Shown here: piece after piece, positions 24,028 to 32,897 of the stretch | Layout: each line of letters begins with the position of its first letter | Position numbering within the stretch: position 1 is the stretch's first letter | Source: [Mycobacterium] vasticus | Lineage (GTDB): Bacteria > Actinomycetota > Actinomycetes > Mycobacteriales > Mycobacteriaceae | DNA length: 64,000 bases | Reading direction: 5' to 3' | Assembly: GCF_020181595.1 (NCBI RefSeq) | Contig: NZ_CP084028.1 | Coordinates: forward strand, 807,418-871,417 | Translations under genes and position numbers: made by a program | The notes under the pieces: model-generated | The model's database searches: none | What the model saw: the letters and a program-made list of their open reading frames with translations, nothing else | What the model was told of the DNA's origin: nothing

Positions 24028-26655
24028 ATGCGAGTACTCGTCACCGGAGCCAGCGGAGTCTTCGGTCGCGTGATCTGCCGCGACCTGGTGCGGCAGGGTG
24101 CAGACGTGGTGGCGCTCGCTCGGCGGACCGTTGACCTTCCCGGCGTGAGTTCGATCAGCGGGGACATCCGTGACGCCGAGGTGGTCGAACGGGCCATGCG
24201 CGACTGCGACAGCGTCGTGCATCTGGCATTTCTGCTCGCACCGCTGAGGTCATCGACCGGCGTCGAGGACATCAACATCGGCGGCATGCGAAACGTGCTG
24301 CGCGCCATGGAATCCACTGGAGCCGGGCATCTCGTCTTCACCTCGTCGACCCTCGCCTACGGGCCCTGGCCGGACAATCCGGAGGTCATCCCCGAGGAGC
24401 ACCCGCTTCGCCCGCACCCCGACGTGCTCTACGCCAGGCACAAGGCGATCTGCGAGGAGCTGATCCACAAGTCTGGAGTGCCCGCCGTCATCACGCGCAC
24501 GTGTGTGGTGGCCGGCCGGGACATGGACAACTACGAGTTCCGCTTCCTCGCACACCCGATGCTGGTCGCGCCGACGGGTGCGATGAAGGCCTGGCAGTTC
24601 GTTCACACCGACGACGTCGGCCGCTTCCACGCCCAGGCAGCGCTGGGAACGCGCACGGGCACTGTGAACGTGGGGCCGCTGGATACCGGCATCGAGATCG
24701 ACGAGATTGCCGAGATCCTCGGAAAACCCCTCATCCGCCTGCCCTTCAAGGCCCTTCGTGCCGGAGCCGGCGCCGCCTGGCGCGCCGATCTGCTCGAACT
24801 CAGCCCGGCGGATCTCGACGGCTTCCGCTACATGCCCACTCTCGACACCAGTCGCCTGGTCAACGAGTGGGGATACAAACCCGTGTACGACTCGCGCGCG
24901 GCCCTCGCCGACGCACGCGCCGGAGTCAGGGCCGTCACCTATCTGGGAACGGCCAAGGTGCCCACCCCCTGGCGCACACCGGCACCCGACCATCGGTGGA
25001 CCCGCGGTCACCTTCCGCCCGCGGACCATCGCGTCGATCCAGCACCGCCCGGCATGCGCGGTGAGTTCGACGACTACGTCGACGATCGCTACCCCACCTT
25101 GACCACGGCCAATGTGGGAGAGGCGTTCGGCGGAACGCTGACGCCGATGTCGCTGCTGGTCGGCAGGGACGCACTGCGCCTCGCCGGCTCGATCCAGGTC
25201 GAGGTGCTGGGCATGCGTGACCCGGACGTCGTCGATGCTCAGCGCACGCTGAACATCGCCTCGGTTGGTCACCGGCTCTACACCAACCTGTCTGTCGTGC
25301 ACGCGATGGCCGCAGCAATGCCGGGTACGAACGCGCGCGAGGTGGACGAACACATTCTCGGCATCCCCCACCAGCCGGAGGAGGACGCCCGACGAGGCTC
25401 GGTCGTATCGTCGCTTCGTTCGGTGCTGAGAGTGCCGAATGCCGCCCTGCGCATGGCCGGAGCGGGGCGCCGCATCGCCGAGATCGAGGACCGCGTTCGC
25501 TCGATGAGTCTGTCGGCTGGCGCTCTGCGAGAACTCGACGGCAACGGCCTGCTGACGCTGATCGACTCGACCCGCGAACTCACGCTCGACGCGTGGGCCT
25601 ACAGCACCACCACCAACCTCGTGGCATCGGCGGCCCAGGCGCTGGTGCGAAAGGTCGCACCGACTCTCGGCCTCGCGGCGATGCGGGGCGGTACCGAAGG
25701 TCTGGCCAGTGCATCGCTGCTGTCGGGCGTGCGACACCTGGCGGATCTGGCGCGAGCGCAGCCCGCCATGGAGCGCCTGCTCCGCGACGAACCGGCCGAG
25801 GATCTGGTCAAACGGCTCGACGATATCGATCCGATGTTCGCAGCGGCATTCCGCAAGCTCATCGCCGACGCGGGCCACCGGGGCCCGGGTGAGACCGAAC
25901 TGGCAAACCTCATGTATGGCGACCAGCCCGCGCAGTTGATCTACGTCGTGCGTAAGACGCTTGATGTGCCCTCTCGCACAACGGGTTTGAGCTCCGAGAT
26001 GTCCGGGCCGGCGCGGCGCGCGGTGGCACTCCTGAATTCCGCCGTGCGCCGCAGGGAACGTTCGAAGGACGTGGCCATGCGTGGCACCCACCTGCTCAGA
26101 TTGGCGCTGCGCGAGCTGGGCCGCAGGCATGTCGACGCGGGCGTCTTCGATGAAGCCGGCGACGTCTTTTACCTGGTGCCGGAGGAGATCGCAGCTCCCG
26201 AGGTGTTTGCCGAACGCGTCCCCGATCGGCGCGCTGAGCGTACCCGCCTGTCGGCGCTGAACCTGCCGCCGATGTTCACCTTGAAGTGGGAACCGTTGAA
26301 CGCCACCGGGGCATCGGCTACCACTGCGAACATGCTGCATGGAATCGGAGCCTCACCGGGCGTAGTACGCGGCCCGGTGCGGATCGTGCACTCCTCGGAG
26401 GCGGTCGACGACATCGAACCTGAGGCGGTGCTCGTCGTGCGCGTAACGGACGTGGGGTGGACCCCGCTATTCGGTTGCGTCGCAGCGGTGGTCACTGACG
26501 TCGGCGGACTGCACTCGCACGCCGCGATCGTCGCGCGGGAATTCGGTGTGCCGTGCATTGTCGGAACGGGTAGTGCGACGCTCGACCTTCGCGACGGTGA
26601 CATCGTCGAGGTCGACGGGACTCGCGGGACGGTGACTCGAGTTGATTGTGCGTGA
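24028..26655 (+). CDS. Fusion: NAD-dependent epimerase/SDR + PEP-synthase-like region with mobile phosphohistidine domain
   Basis: An 875-residue protein. Residues 1-310 are an extended SDR/NAD-epimerase (TGASGVFG at 7-14; YARHK with Tyr135 and Lys139). Residues about 330-760 include a segment resembling the middle region of PEP-synthase or rifampicin-phosphotransferase-like enzymes (TTANVGEAFGG, then TPMSLLVG). The C-terminus (about 770-875) is a PEP-utilising mobile domain with GGLHSHAAIVARE, His831 being the expected phospho-acceptor. No ATP-grasp domain is present, so it cannot be a complete dikinase. Start ATG 24028 has GGAGGA 7 nt upstream. Co-directional with 22969. Function unknown; perhaps phosphoryl transfer coupled to redox of one substrate. 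Confidence 0.8.
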   Translation: MRVLVTGASGVFGRVICRDLVRQGADVVALARRTVDLPGVSSISGDIRDAEVVERAMRDCDSVVHLAFLLAPLRSSTGVEDINIGGMRNVLRAMESTGAGHLVFTSSTLAYGPWPDNPEVIPEEHPLRPHPDVLYARHKAICEELIHKSGVPAVITRTCVVAGRDMDNYEFRFLAHPMLVAPTGAMKAWQFVHTDDVGRFHAQAALGTRTGTVNVGPLDTGIEIDEIAEILGKPLIRLPFKALRAGAGAAWRADLLELSPADLDGFRYMPTLDTSRLVNEWGYKPVYDSRAALADARAGVRAVTYLGTAKVPTPWRTPAPDHRWTRGHLPPADHRVDPAPPGMRGEFDDYVDDRYPTLTTANVGEAFGGTLTPMSLLVGRDALRLAGSIQVEVLGMRDPDVVDAQRTLNIASVGHRLYTNLSVVHAMAAAMPGTNAREVDEHILGIPHQPEEDARRGSVVSSLRSVLRVPNAALRMAGAGRRIAEIEDRVRSMSLSAGALRELDGNGLLTLIDSTRELTLDAWAYSTTTNLVASAAQALVRKVAPTLGLAAMRGGTEGLASASLLSGVRHLADLARAQPAMERLLRDEPAEDLVKRLDDIDPMFAAAFRKLIADAGHRGPGETELANLMYGDQPAQLIYVVRKTLDVPSRTTGLSSEMSGPARRAVALLNSAVRRRERSKDVAMRGTHLLRLALRELGRRHVDAGVFDEAGDVFYLVPEEIAAPEVFAERVPDRRAERTRLSALNLPPMFTLKWEPLNATGASATTANMLHGIGASPGVVRGPVRIVHSSEAVDDIEPEAVLVVRVTDVGWTPLFGCVAAVVTDVGGLHSHAAIVAREFGVPCIVGTGSATLDLRDGDIVEVDGTRGTVTRVDCA

Positions 26656-26678
26656 CTGCGCAGGCCCGACCCACCCGC

Positions 26679-26684
26679 TACGAT
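26679..26684 (+). promoter_or_regulatory. -10 element TACGAT of a probable leaderless TetR mRNA
   Basis: TACGAT ends 7 nt before the ATG at 26692 and no Shine-Dalgarno is visible, so transcription probably starts at or next to the start codon. Confidence 0.5.
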
Positions 26685-26691
26685 TCCCCTG

Positions 26692-27333
26692 ATGACGACG
26701 TCGGGGCCGCCGGGCGGGCGCGGAAGTGGGCGCCCCCGCGATCCCGACGTGGACCGCCGCATTCTCGAGGCCGCGATCCTGGAATACGGTGACGCCGGGT
26801 ACGACGGCCTGGTGATGGAGCGGGTCGCGCAGCGTGCCGGAGTCAGCAAGGCGACGCTGTATCTGCGGTGGTCGGGCCGCGACGCGCTGTTGTTGGCGTG
26901 CTTGGGTGCGCGTGATCTCCACGTGGCCGAAATCGACACCGGCAGCTTGCGTTCCGATCTTCGGTCCCTCGCGACGAGCGTGGCCGGACTCTACTTCAGC
27001 GACTATGGTCGGCCGACGCTGCGGTTGGTGCTGGAGTCCCAACGCCATCCGGTTTTGGCCGCCCAGTCGCAAAAGATCCAGGATGCCCAGGTGATGGCGG
27101 CGCGCTCGATCATGCGTCGCGCCATCCAACGGGGCGAAATCCCGGCGGATACGCCGGTCTCGATTGTGCTGGACGGACTCTGCGGCGCGCTGCTCAACCA
27201 CGCGTTGAGCACCCCGCGGCGGCTGGAGGACCACGCCCGCACGATGCTCCCCGACTACATCGATCGATTGGTGGAGTTCGTGCTCGCCGGCAGTGACGCG
27301 GTACGTGCCCGCTTCGGGTCCGCGGCGACGTAG
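26692..27333 (+). CDS. TetR/AcrR family transcriptional regulator
   Basis: A 213-residue one-component regulator. The N-terminus has the GRGSGRPRDPDVDRRIL lead-in and a helix-turn-helix (VAQRAGVSKATLYLRW, about 45-60); the rest is a ligand-binding helical domain. The gene starts 36 nt after the fusion gene. The TACGAT box directly before the start suggests its own leaderless promoter. It converges with the GntR gene at 27372. Related in its lead-in sequence to the TetR at 42344. Its target could be any promoter in the island; none is proven. Confidence 0.88.
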   Translation: MTTSGPPGGRGSGRPRDPDVDRRILEAAILEYGDAGYDGLVMERVAQRAGVSKATLYLRWSGRDALLLACLGARDLHVAEIDTGSLRSDLRSLATSVAGLYFSDYGRPTLRLVLESQRHPVLAAQSQKIQDAQVMAARSIMRRAIQRGEIPADTPVSIVLDGLCGALLNHALSTPRRLEDHARTMLPDYIDRLVEFVLAGSDAVRARFGSAAT

Positions 27334-27358
27334 GTCATCTCCACGAGCGGAAACCTGT

Positions 27359-27376
27359 CGTACAGTATCCCTTACT
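27359..27376. promoter_or_regulatory. Operator A, site 5 (in convergent gap, overlapping the GntR stop codon)
   Basis: CGTACAGTATCCCTTACT, 18 bp, well conserved. It lies between the 3' ends of the convergent TetR and GntR genes and covers the GntR stop codon (27372-27374), where no promoter is expected. Confidence 0.7.
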
Positions 27377-28148
27377 CGCTCGGGGTGGACAGGTCCGTCA
27401 GCCACTGCGCCATCGCGGCGAGATGGCGGTCCATCCGATGACGTGCCAGCGCCGCGTCGCCGGCCACAATCGCCTCGACGATGCCGCGGTGCGCGTGTGC
27501 CGCGGCATCCATGTCGTCGGCGGCGGTGCGGCTGATCGGCGATACGCAGTCGGAATTCGGGAGGTCCGCGGTGTAGCGAGCCGTCAAATCGACCAAGCTG
27601 CTGACGAACAATTCCAGGGTCGGATTGCCGGTCAACTGCGCGATCAGGACATGGAGGTCATGACCGGACACCGCAAGTCGTTTCGCATCGCCGCCGCCCT
27701 GGTCCTCATCGAGGGCCGCCCGCAGGGCCGCGATATTCGTCTCGGTGATCTGGCGTGCCACGATTTCGACACAGGTCAACTCCAGTGCCGAGCGTGACTC
27801 GTAGAGCTGGCTGATATCGACGCGACGAAATTCGCAGTACAAGGCCGCGGACTCCACGACCGCCGTGGCGTCGGGAGCGGTCACCACCAGGCCGCCGCTG
27901 GGGCCTTTGCCCATCCGGGCCACGCCCTGGTGCTCCAGCAACCGGATCGCCTCGCGCAACACGGCACGGCTGACATCGAAGCGTTCGAGCAATTCGCCTT
28001 CCGAGCCCAGGCTTTCACCCACCACCCAGCCGCGGCGCACGATTTCGTCGGCGATCGCACGGGCGGTGATCTGCCCCCGCTTGCCGGACGCATGTGGATC
28101 GGTGCGGAAACGCCGTGCGATTGCACCTGAACCCGCCTCGACCGCCAT
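27372..28148 (-). CDS. FadR-type GntR family regulator (FCD domain), candidate operator A repressor
   Basis: A 258-residue regulator. Winged helix at about 25-90 (ITARAIADEIVRRG, then FDVSRAVLREAIRLLEHQG) and an FCD ligand-binding domain with the metal/ligand His pattern (SGHDLHVLIAQLTGNP; AHAHRGIVEAI; HRMDRHL). Such regulators sense organic acids or acyl-CoAs. The start ATG 28148 is preceded at 6 nt by TATCAT on the minus strand and no Shine-Dalgarno, so the mRNA is probably leaderless. Operator A copies lie upstream (28229) and at its 3' end (27359). That placement makes it the best candidate for the operator A regulator (inference). Confidence 0.88.
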   Translation of the reverse strand: MAVEAGSGAIARRFRTDPHASGKRGQITARAIADEIVRRGWVVGESLGSEGELLERFDVSRAVLREAIRLLEHQGVARMGKGPSGGLVVTAPDATAVVESAALYCEFRRVDISQLYESRSALELTCVEIVARQITETNIAALRAALDEDQGGGDAKRLAVSGHDLHVLIAQLTGNPTLELFVSSLVDLTARYTADLPNSDCVSPISRTAADDMDAAAHAHRGIVEAIVAGDAALARHRMDRHLAAMAQWLTDLSTPSE

Positions 28149-28154
28149 TCGCTG

Positions 28155-28160
28155 ATGATA
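28155..28160 (-). promoter_or_regulatory. -10 element TATCAT of the GntR gene
   Basis: TATCAT on the minus strand ends 6 nt before the ATG at 28148, consistent with leaderless transcription. Confidence 0.5.
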
Positions 28161-28228
28161 GCCGCCGGCCGAGCTCAGCTGACCTCAAATGTCTGCCGCA
28201 GCGTAAAGCCACCCTTGCCGCGTGCCGA

Positions 28229-28246
28229 AGTATAGGATACTGTACT
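28229..28246. promoter_or_regulatory. Operator A, site 6 (GntR/hydrolase divergent promoter)
   Basis: AGTATAGGATACTGTACT, one arm mismatch from the perfect copies. It lies between the divergent GntR (28148) and hydrolase (28299) starts and could give both autoregulation and control of the 28299-34009 operon. Confidence 0.78.
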
Positions 28247-28298
28247 TACGACGTCGTCGCGTGAGTCACGTCGACGCTTGCGGAAAGGGCTGGATCAC

Positions 28299-29174
28299 AT
28301 GCACCCCGACTGGTCAGCCGAGGAGACCGCCGGACTTACCTGGGTAGAGGTGGATACGGACCTGCGCCTGGCGGTCCGCCGGTGGGGCCCGTCGGAGGCG
28401 CCGACCGTGCTGTTGTTGCCCGGCGGAGGACAGACCTGGCGCAGCTGGGCGGCCACCGGGCAACGGTTGGTGCGTGACGGCTTCCAGGTGCTCCTGATGG
28501 ACTTCCGCGGTCATGGTGACAGCGACTGGTCGGTCGTCGGCGACTACACCACCGACACGCTGGTGTCCGATGTCCGTGCGGTCATTGCGGGTTTGGCGAC
28601 GCCTCCGGTGCTGGTGGGTGCGTCGATGGGTGCGATGCTGGGCCTGCTGGCCGAGGGGGAATCCCGCGGAGGGCTGCTCAGTGGCTTGGTCGTGGTCGAC
28701 TATGCCCCCAGTCGAAGTTCGGCAGGACTCGGCAAGATCTTGGACTTCATGTCGGGCCAAGACGACGGCTTCGCGAGCGTGGAGGAGGCGGCGCAACGGT
28801 TGGGACTGTTCCGCGGCTCCCGGCCGCCCGGGGACCTCAGCGGCCTACGGGCGCAGCTGCGTAGCGGCACGGACGGCCGGTTGCGCTGGCACTGGGATCC
28901 GAAGTTCATGACCGGCAAGGGCGTGGACTCGATGGCTACACCGGATCGGGCGCGGGCGGCGGCCCGTGGTGTGAAGTGCCCGGTCCTGGTGGTCCGCGGC
29001 GCCATCAGCGACGTGGTATCAGACTCTGCCGCAGCGGAATTGGCTGACCTATGTGGTGGCCGCTGGCTTGCCGTGCCACGCGGCAGTCACAAACTGGTCG
29101 GCGAGGACAACGATGTGTTCGGCTCGGCGGTCCTCGACTTTCTGCACACCGATGTCGCCCAGGCCGCCCGATGA
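28299..29174 (+). CDS. Alpha/beta hydrolase
   Basis: A 291-residue alpha/beta hydrolase. Nucleophile elbow VGASMGAM (Ser near 109), oxyanion region LLPGGGQTWRSW near 41, and a catalytic His in RGSHKLVGED near 263. The ATG at 28299 with GGAAAGG about 10 nt upstream is preferred over the TTG seven codons earlier. First gene of a strongly coupled operon: its stop overlaps the start of the CaiB gene as ATGA. Could hydrolyse an ester to release the acid activated by the following CoA-transferase or FadD genes (inference). Confidence 0.84.
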   Translation: MHPDWSAEETAGLTWVEVDTDLRLAVRRWGPSEAPTVLLLPGGGQTWRSWAATGQRLVRDGFQVLLMDFRGHGDSDWSVVGDYTTDTLVSDVRAVIAGLATPPVLVGASMGAMLGLLAEGESRGGLLSGLVVVDYAPSRSSAGLGKILDFMSGQDDGFASVEEAAQRLGLFRGSRPPGDLSGLRAQLRSGTDGRLRWHWDPKFMTGKGVDSMATPDRARAAARGVKCPVLVVRGAISDVVSDSAAAELADLCGGRWLAVPRGSHKLVGEDNDVFGSAVLDFLHTDVAQAAR

Positions 29175-30322
29175 GCCGTCGTGACCCGCTGGCCGATATC
29201 CGCGTGCTGGACCTGAGTCGACTCATCCCCGGTGCGTTGGCCAGTCGTAAGCTTGCCGACCTCGGCGCGGACGTGGTGAAAGTCGAACAGCCCGGGCGCG
29301 GTGACTATTTGCGCCAGGTCCGGCCCATCATCGGCGGGGCCAGCGTCTGGCATCACCTGCTCAACCGCGGCAAGCGCAGTATTGCGCTCGACTTGCTTTC
29401 CGCTTCCGGACTGGAGCAATTCAACCGTCTGGTGGCCAAAGCCGATGTCCTGATTGAATCGGCGCGCCCGGGTCGGTGGAAACAGTTGGGTCTCGACCTC
29501 GACGCGGTCCGCCGGCGTCACCCGGCCCTGGTGGTCTGCAGCATCAGTGGATTCGGCCAAACCGGCCCCTGGCGCGATCTGCCGTCCCACGGTAAGAACA
29601 TGGACGCATTGGCCGGTGTCATGCCGATCGTCGACGACGGGCAGTCGGCGCCGCGGATGTCGTTGGGCCTCTACGCCAGCCTGGGCTCGGAAGCCGCCGG
29701 ACTGAACGCTGCCTTCGCGATACTGGCAGCGGTGCACGGTGCCCGCAGTAGCGGAACCGGAGCCTGGCTCGATATCTCCTGCTGGGACAGCGCGGTGGAA
29801 ATGAACCGTGCCGCGATGGCGATCCAGGCCGCGACCGGTGCCAGCTTCGAACAGCAGCGCGGCGAAGCACCGCTCTACGCCCTCTATCGCACCAGCGACG
29901 ACGGATTGGTGTTGTTCGCGGCCATCGAATTCAAGTTCTTCGAACGCTTCTGCGTCGGGATTGGACGGCCGGATCTGCTCACCGAGTGGCGCAGCGACGG
30001 TGAACTCGACTTCGGCGACGACGGCCTGCGTAACACCTTGGAACCCATCTTTGCCGAGCGAACCGCGTCCCAGTGGCAGCAGCACTTCCTGGATTGGGAT
30101 GTCACCGGATGTCAGGTCATGGACCCGCGTCGACTTCTTGGCGAACCGCACCTGGCCGAACGCGGCCTGCTCATTGACGGCGAACCCGGTTTACCCCCCA
30201 CCGTTTTGGACCCGGTGCGGTTCGCCGACAGCGGCGAACGAGTGGGGACGGGTCGCCGGCCCGCCCCCGAGTTGGGCGCCGATGAGGCTGTCGTGTTGCA
30301 CGAGTGGCTGGAGACCACATGA
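29171..30322 (+). CDS. CaiB/BaiF family CoA-transferase (single domain)
   Basis: Class III CoA-transferase of 383 residues, single-domain length. Starts with IRVLDLSRLIPG and LADLGADVVKVEQPG, and carries the catalytic-type Asp in GAWLDISCWDS near 200. It moves CoA between carboxylates without ATP. Start ATG 29171 overlaps the hydrolase stop, and its stop overlaps the FadD start (ATGA at 30319). No racemase-type His-Asp pair is evident, unlike the enzyme at 37386. Both a CoA-transferase and an acyl-CoA synthetase follow each other here, so the operon may activate two acids or use a CoA-recycling step. Confidence 0.88.
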   Translation: MSRRDPLADIRVLDLSRLIPGALASRKLADLGADVVKVEQPGRGDYLRQVRPIIGGASVWHHLLNRGKRSIALDLLSASGLEQFNRLVAKADVLIESARPGRWKQLGLDLDAVRRRHPALVVCSISGFGQTGPWRDLPSHGKNMDALAGVMPIVDDGQSAPRMSLGLYASLGSEAAGLNAAFAILAAVHGARSSGTGAWLDISCWDSAVEMNRAAMAIQAATGASFEQQRGEAPLYALYRTSDDGLVLFAAIEFKFFERFCVGIGRPDLLTEWRSDGELDFGDDGLRNTLEPIFAERTASQWQQHFLDWDVTGCQVMDPRRLLGEPHLAERGLLIDGEPGLPPTVLDPVRFADSGERVGTGRRPAPELGADEAVVLHEWLETT

Positions 30323-31866
30323 CGGCGGCTGCCACGACGCCCGCGGCGGCCAGCATGCTTCCGGACCGGTCGGTATGCGTGTTGCGCCATATTCTGGAGC
30401 GGCGCGCGGTATCCGAACCGGACAGCGTGTGTGTGGTGTTCGGCAACGGCGCCCAGTGGGACGCCGCAACCGTGCTGTCGGAGTCGAATAAGGCCGGCAA
30501 TGTCTTGTACCAGCACGGAGTTCGGCATGGCCAGCGGGTGTTGGCTCTGTTGGAGAACGGGCCGGATGCATTGCGGTGTTGGTGGGGAACGCAAATGCTG
30601 GGCGCGGTCTGGGTGCCGGTCAATCCCGCCTATCGCGGCGCGATGCTGGCGGAGGTGTGTCAGGATACCGACCCGGCCTGCATCGTCAGCACCGCACACG
30701 GCGCCGCGCTGCTGCGCGAGGCGGGCATCGCCGCGCCGATTCTCGACGTCACGGAACTGGTCGGCGGCGCCGATGCGGCCCCGCCGTTGGACGACGCGAT
30801 CGAGCCCTGGACGCCGGCGTCGGTCACCTTCACCTCGGGCACCACCGGTCGATCCAAAGGTGCCTTGGCCACGTATCTTTCGACGTATGCCGTTCAGGAG
30901 GCGCACTGGGCATCCCTGCTCGGCCCGGGGGATCGGCACCTGGTGAACACGCCGCTGTTTCATATCGGCGCGCAGCACCCGACGATGGCGGCCCTGTCGC
31001 TGGGTGCCGCGGTGGTCTTCGGGCCGAGCTTCTCGGCCACCCAATGGGTCGAAGACATCCGGCAGCTGGGGGTCACGTCGGCGATCCTGGTCGGCACCAT
31101 GCCCAGCGTCATCGAAAACACTCCGGCCCGCGACGACGACGCGACGCTACCGTTGCGATCGGTGGTCAGCGTGCCGATGGTGCGTGAACCCCAACGGTTT
31201 ACGGCCCGTTTCGGGCTGGACAACCTGGTCTCGCTGTTCGGGATGACCGAGACCGGGGTCATCGTGCGCACCGTCGATACCGCCAAGCCGGACAGCTGCG
31301 GCCGGGTTCGTGCCGGTGCGGACATTCGGCTGGTCGACGACCACGACTACCCGGTCAGCGTCGGTGCGCCCGGTGAGTTGGTGGTGCGAACAGATCGCCC
31401 CTGGGAGCTGGCCGTCTCCTACATTGGGCGGCCGGAGGAAACCAACGCGGCCTGGCGCAACGGCTGGTTTCACACCGGCGATATCTTCGTCGCCGACGCC
31501 GAGGGTGATCTGTACTTCGTCGACCGCAAGAAGGACTACCTCCGCCGCCGCGGCGAGAACATCTCGACGTTCGAGGTCGAACGAGAAGTGCTGGCCCATC
31601 CGGACGTCACGCACGCGGCGTGTGTCGGAGCCGACGACGGCCACGGTGGCGACGACGTACGAGTCTTCGTCGTGCTCGCCGAGGCCGCCACCATCGACCC
31701 GGCCGCGCTGCGGGAATTCCTGCTGACCCGACTGGCGGCGTTCATGCTGCCCCGCTACATCGACGTCGTCGACGCCCTGCCCCTGACCCCCACCGGCAAG
31801 GTCAAGAAGCATGAGTTGCGTGCCCGGCCGCTGGGGCCCGCCACCTGGCAGGCGGCGGCACGATGA
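30319..31866 (+). CDS. Acyl-CoA synthetase (AMP-forming, FadD-like)
   Basis: ANL-superfamily adenylating enzyme of 515 residues. P-loop TSGTTGRSKG at about 173-182, YG-type FGMTETG near 308, GWFHTGD near 390, hinge DRKKDYLRRRGENIS near 403, and the A10 lysine in TPTGKVKK near 497. It activates a carboxylic acid to acyl-CoA with ATP. Start ATG 30319 overlaps the CaiB stop; its stop overlaps the next ATG (31863). A second family member at 34056 lacks the standard PTGK motif, so this one is the more certain ligase. Confidence 0.9.
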   Translation: MTAAATTPAAASMLPDRSVCVLRHILERRAVSEPDSVCVVFGNGAQWDAATVLSESNKAGNVLYQHGVRHGQRVLALLENGPDALRCWWGTQMLGAVWVPVNPAYRGAMLAEVCQDTDPACIVSTAHGAALLREAGIAAPILDVTELVGGADAAPPLDDAIEPWTPASVTFTSGTTGRSKGALATYLSTYAVQEAHWASLLGPGDRHLVNTPLFHIGAQHPTMAALSLGAAVVFGPSFSATQWVEDIRQLGVTSAILVGTMPSVIENTPARDDDATLPLRSVVSVPMVREPQRFTARFGLDNLVSLFGMTETGVIVRTVDTAKPDSCGRVRAGADIRLVDDHDYPVSVGAPGELVVRTDRPWELAVSYIGRPEETNAAWRNGWFHTGDIFVADAEGDLYFVDRKKDYLRRRGENISTFEVEREVLAHPDVTHAACVGADDGHGGDDVRVFVVLAEAATIDPAALREFLLTRLAAFMLPRYIDVVDALPLTPTGKVKKHELRARPLGPATWQAAAR

Positions 31867-32897
31867 CCCCTCGGGTAGTGGTGTGGGCGACGGGGCGAAC
31901 CGGAAAAGCGCTGCTGCGCACGGTTATCGCGGATCCGGACCTCGAGTTGGCCGGAGTGCTGGTCTACTCCGATGCCAAGGACGGGGTTGACGCCGGCGAA
32001 CTGGTGGGATTGCCGAGGACCGGGGTGATCACGACGACCGACAAGTCCGCTATCGCCGGTCTTGACGCGGACGTGGTGTGCATGGCGCCCCGCGGCAACA
32101 ACCGGGACGAAACGTTGGACCGGGACGTGCTGACTCTGCTGGAAGCCGGCAAGAACGTGATCAGCACCCGGGGCTACCACTACCCGATGGTGGTCGACGC
32201 CGACTACGCGCGGATATTCGACGATGCCGGAAAGGCGGGCGGAGCGACGCTGCTGGGTATCGGCAACAACCCGGGATTCGTCGGTGAGCGCCTCCTGACC
32301 ACCTTGACCGGCGGCTGCCTGAGCGTCTCGGCCCTATCGTTGGTGGAGACCTACGACTGCTCGCACATCGACGCATCGACCGCTGGCCGGATGGGTTTCG
32401 GGGCTTCGCCAGGTGAGTTCCGCGCCGAGGCCATCGTGCCGGCGTATGAGTTCTTGTATTCGCACACCCTGCATTTCGTCTGTGCGCAACTCGGGAAGTC
32501 AGTGCAAGGCATGCACACCCACGCGGAGGCCACCGCGACCGAGGTTGCGCTGGAAGGCCTTTCAGTTCCGGTCCGGGCGGGGACCGTTCGGGCGATACAT
32601 CTGCGATTCACTGCCGTCGTGGACGATCGGGACTTCTTCACCATGGAAAACCGGTGGTTCGTGGGTGAACCTCCGGCGGGCTGGGACCGCGACACCGGCT
32701 GGACGCTGCGTACCGCCGGAGAACCGCCGTTCGTGCTGCGACTGAACTACGACGGCGTGACACCCGATGTGGGCAGCAAGGCATTTCTGCCCGCGTTGTT
32801 CCGCAACGCCATCCCGGTGGTGGTGGCCGCCGCTCCGGGCCTGCTGCTGCCCACCGTTTTTGCCCCGTTCGCTGTCGATCAAAGGAGCCTGGTGTGA
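31863..32897 (+). CDS. DapB-like NAD(P)-dependent dehydrogenase (2,4-diaminopentanoate dehydrogenase-like family)
   Basis: A 344-residue Rossmann-fold protein of the same family as 506-1585. The N-terminus VVVWATGRTGKALL holds a variant nucleotide motif (ATGRTG), then LLGIGNNPGFVGERL near 137. The family is commonly annotated as amine dehydrogenase, but many members sit in acyl-CoA clusters with no amine evident, so the substrate is open. Start ATG 31863 overlaps the FadD stop, and its stop overlaps the GTG start of the alcohol dehydrogenase. Confidence 0.75.
   Translation: MTPRVVVWATGRTGKALLRTVIADPDLELAGVLVYSDAKDGVDAGELVGLPRTGVITTTDKSAIAGLDADVVCMAPRGNNRDETLDRDVLTLLEAGKNVISTRGYHYPMVVDADYARIFDDAGKAGGATLLGIGNNPGFVGERLLTTLTGGCLSVSALSLVETYDCSHIDASTAGRMGFGASPGEFRAEAIVPAYEFLYSHTLHFVCAQLGKSVQGMHTHAEATATEVALEGLSVPVRAGTVRAIHLRFTAVVDDRDFFTMENRWFVGEPPAGWDRDTGWTLRTAGEPPFVLRLNYDGVTPDVGSKAFLPALFRNAIPVVVAAAPGLLLPTVFAPFAVDQRSLV

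Noticed and set aside
24250..26340. 696-codon open frame on the minus strand opposite the SDR/PEP-utilising fusion
   Set aside because: Complement-frame artefact of third-position GC bias; the plus-strand protein has clear motifs along its length.
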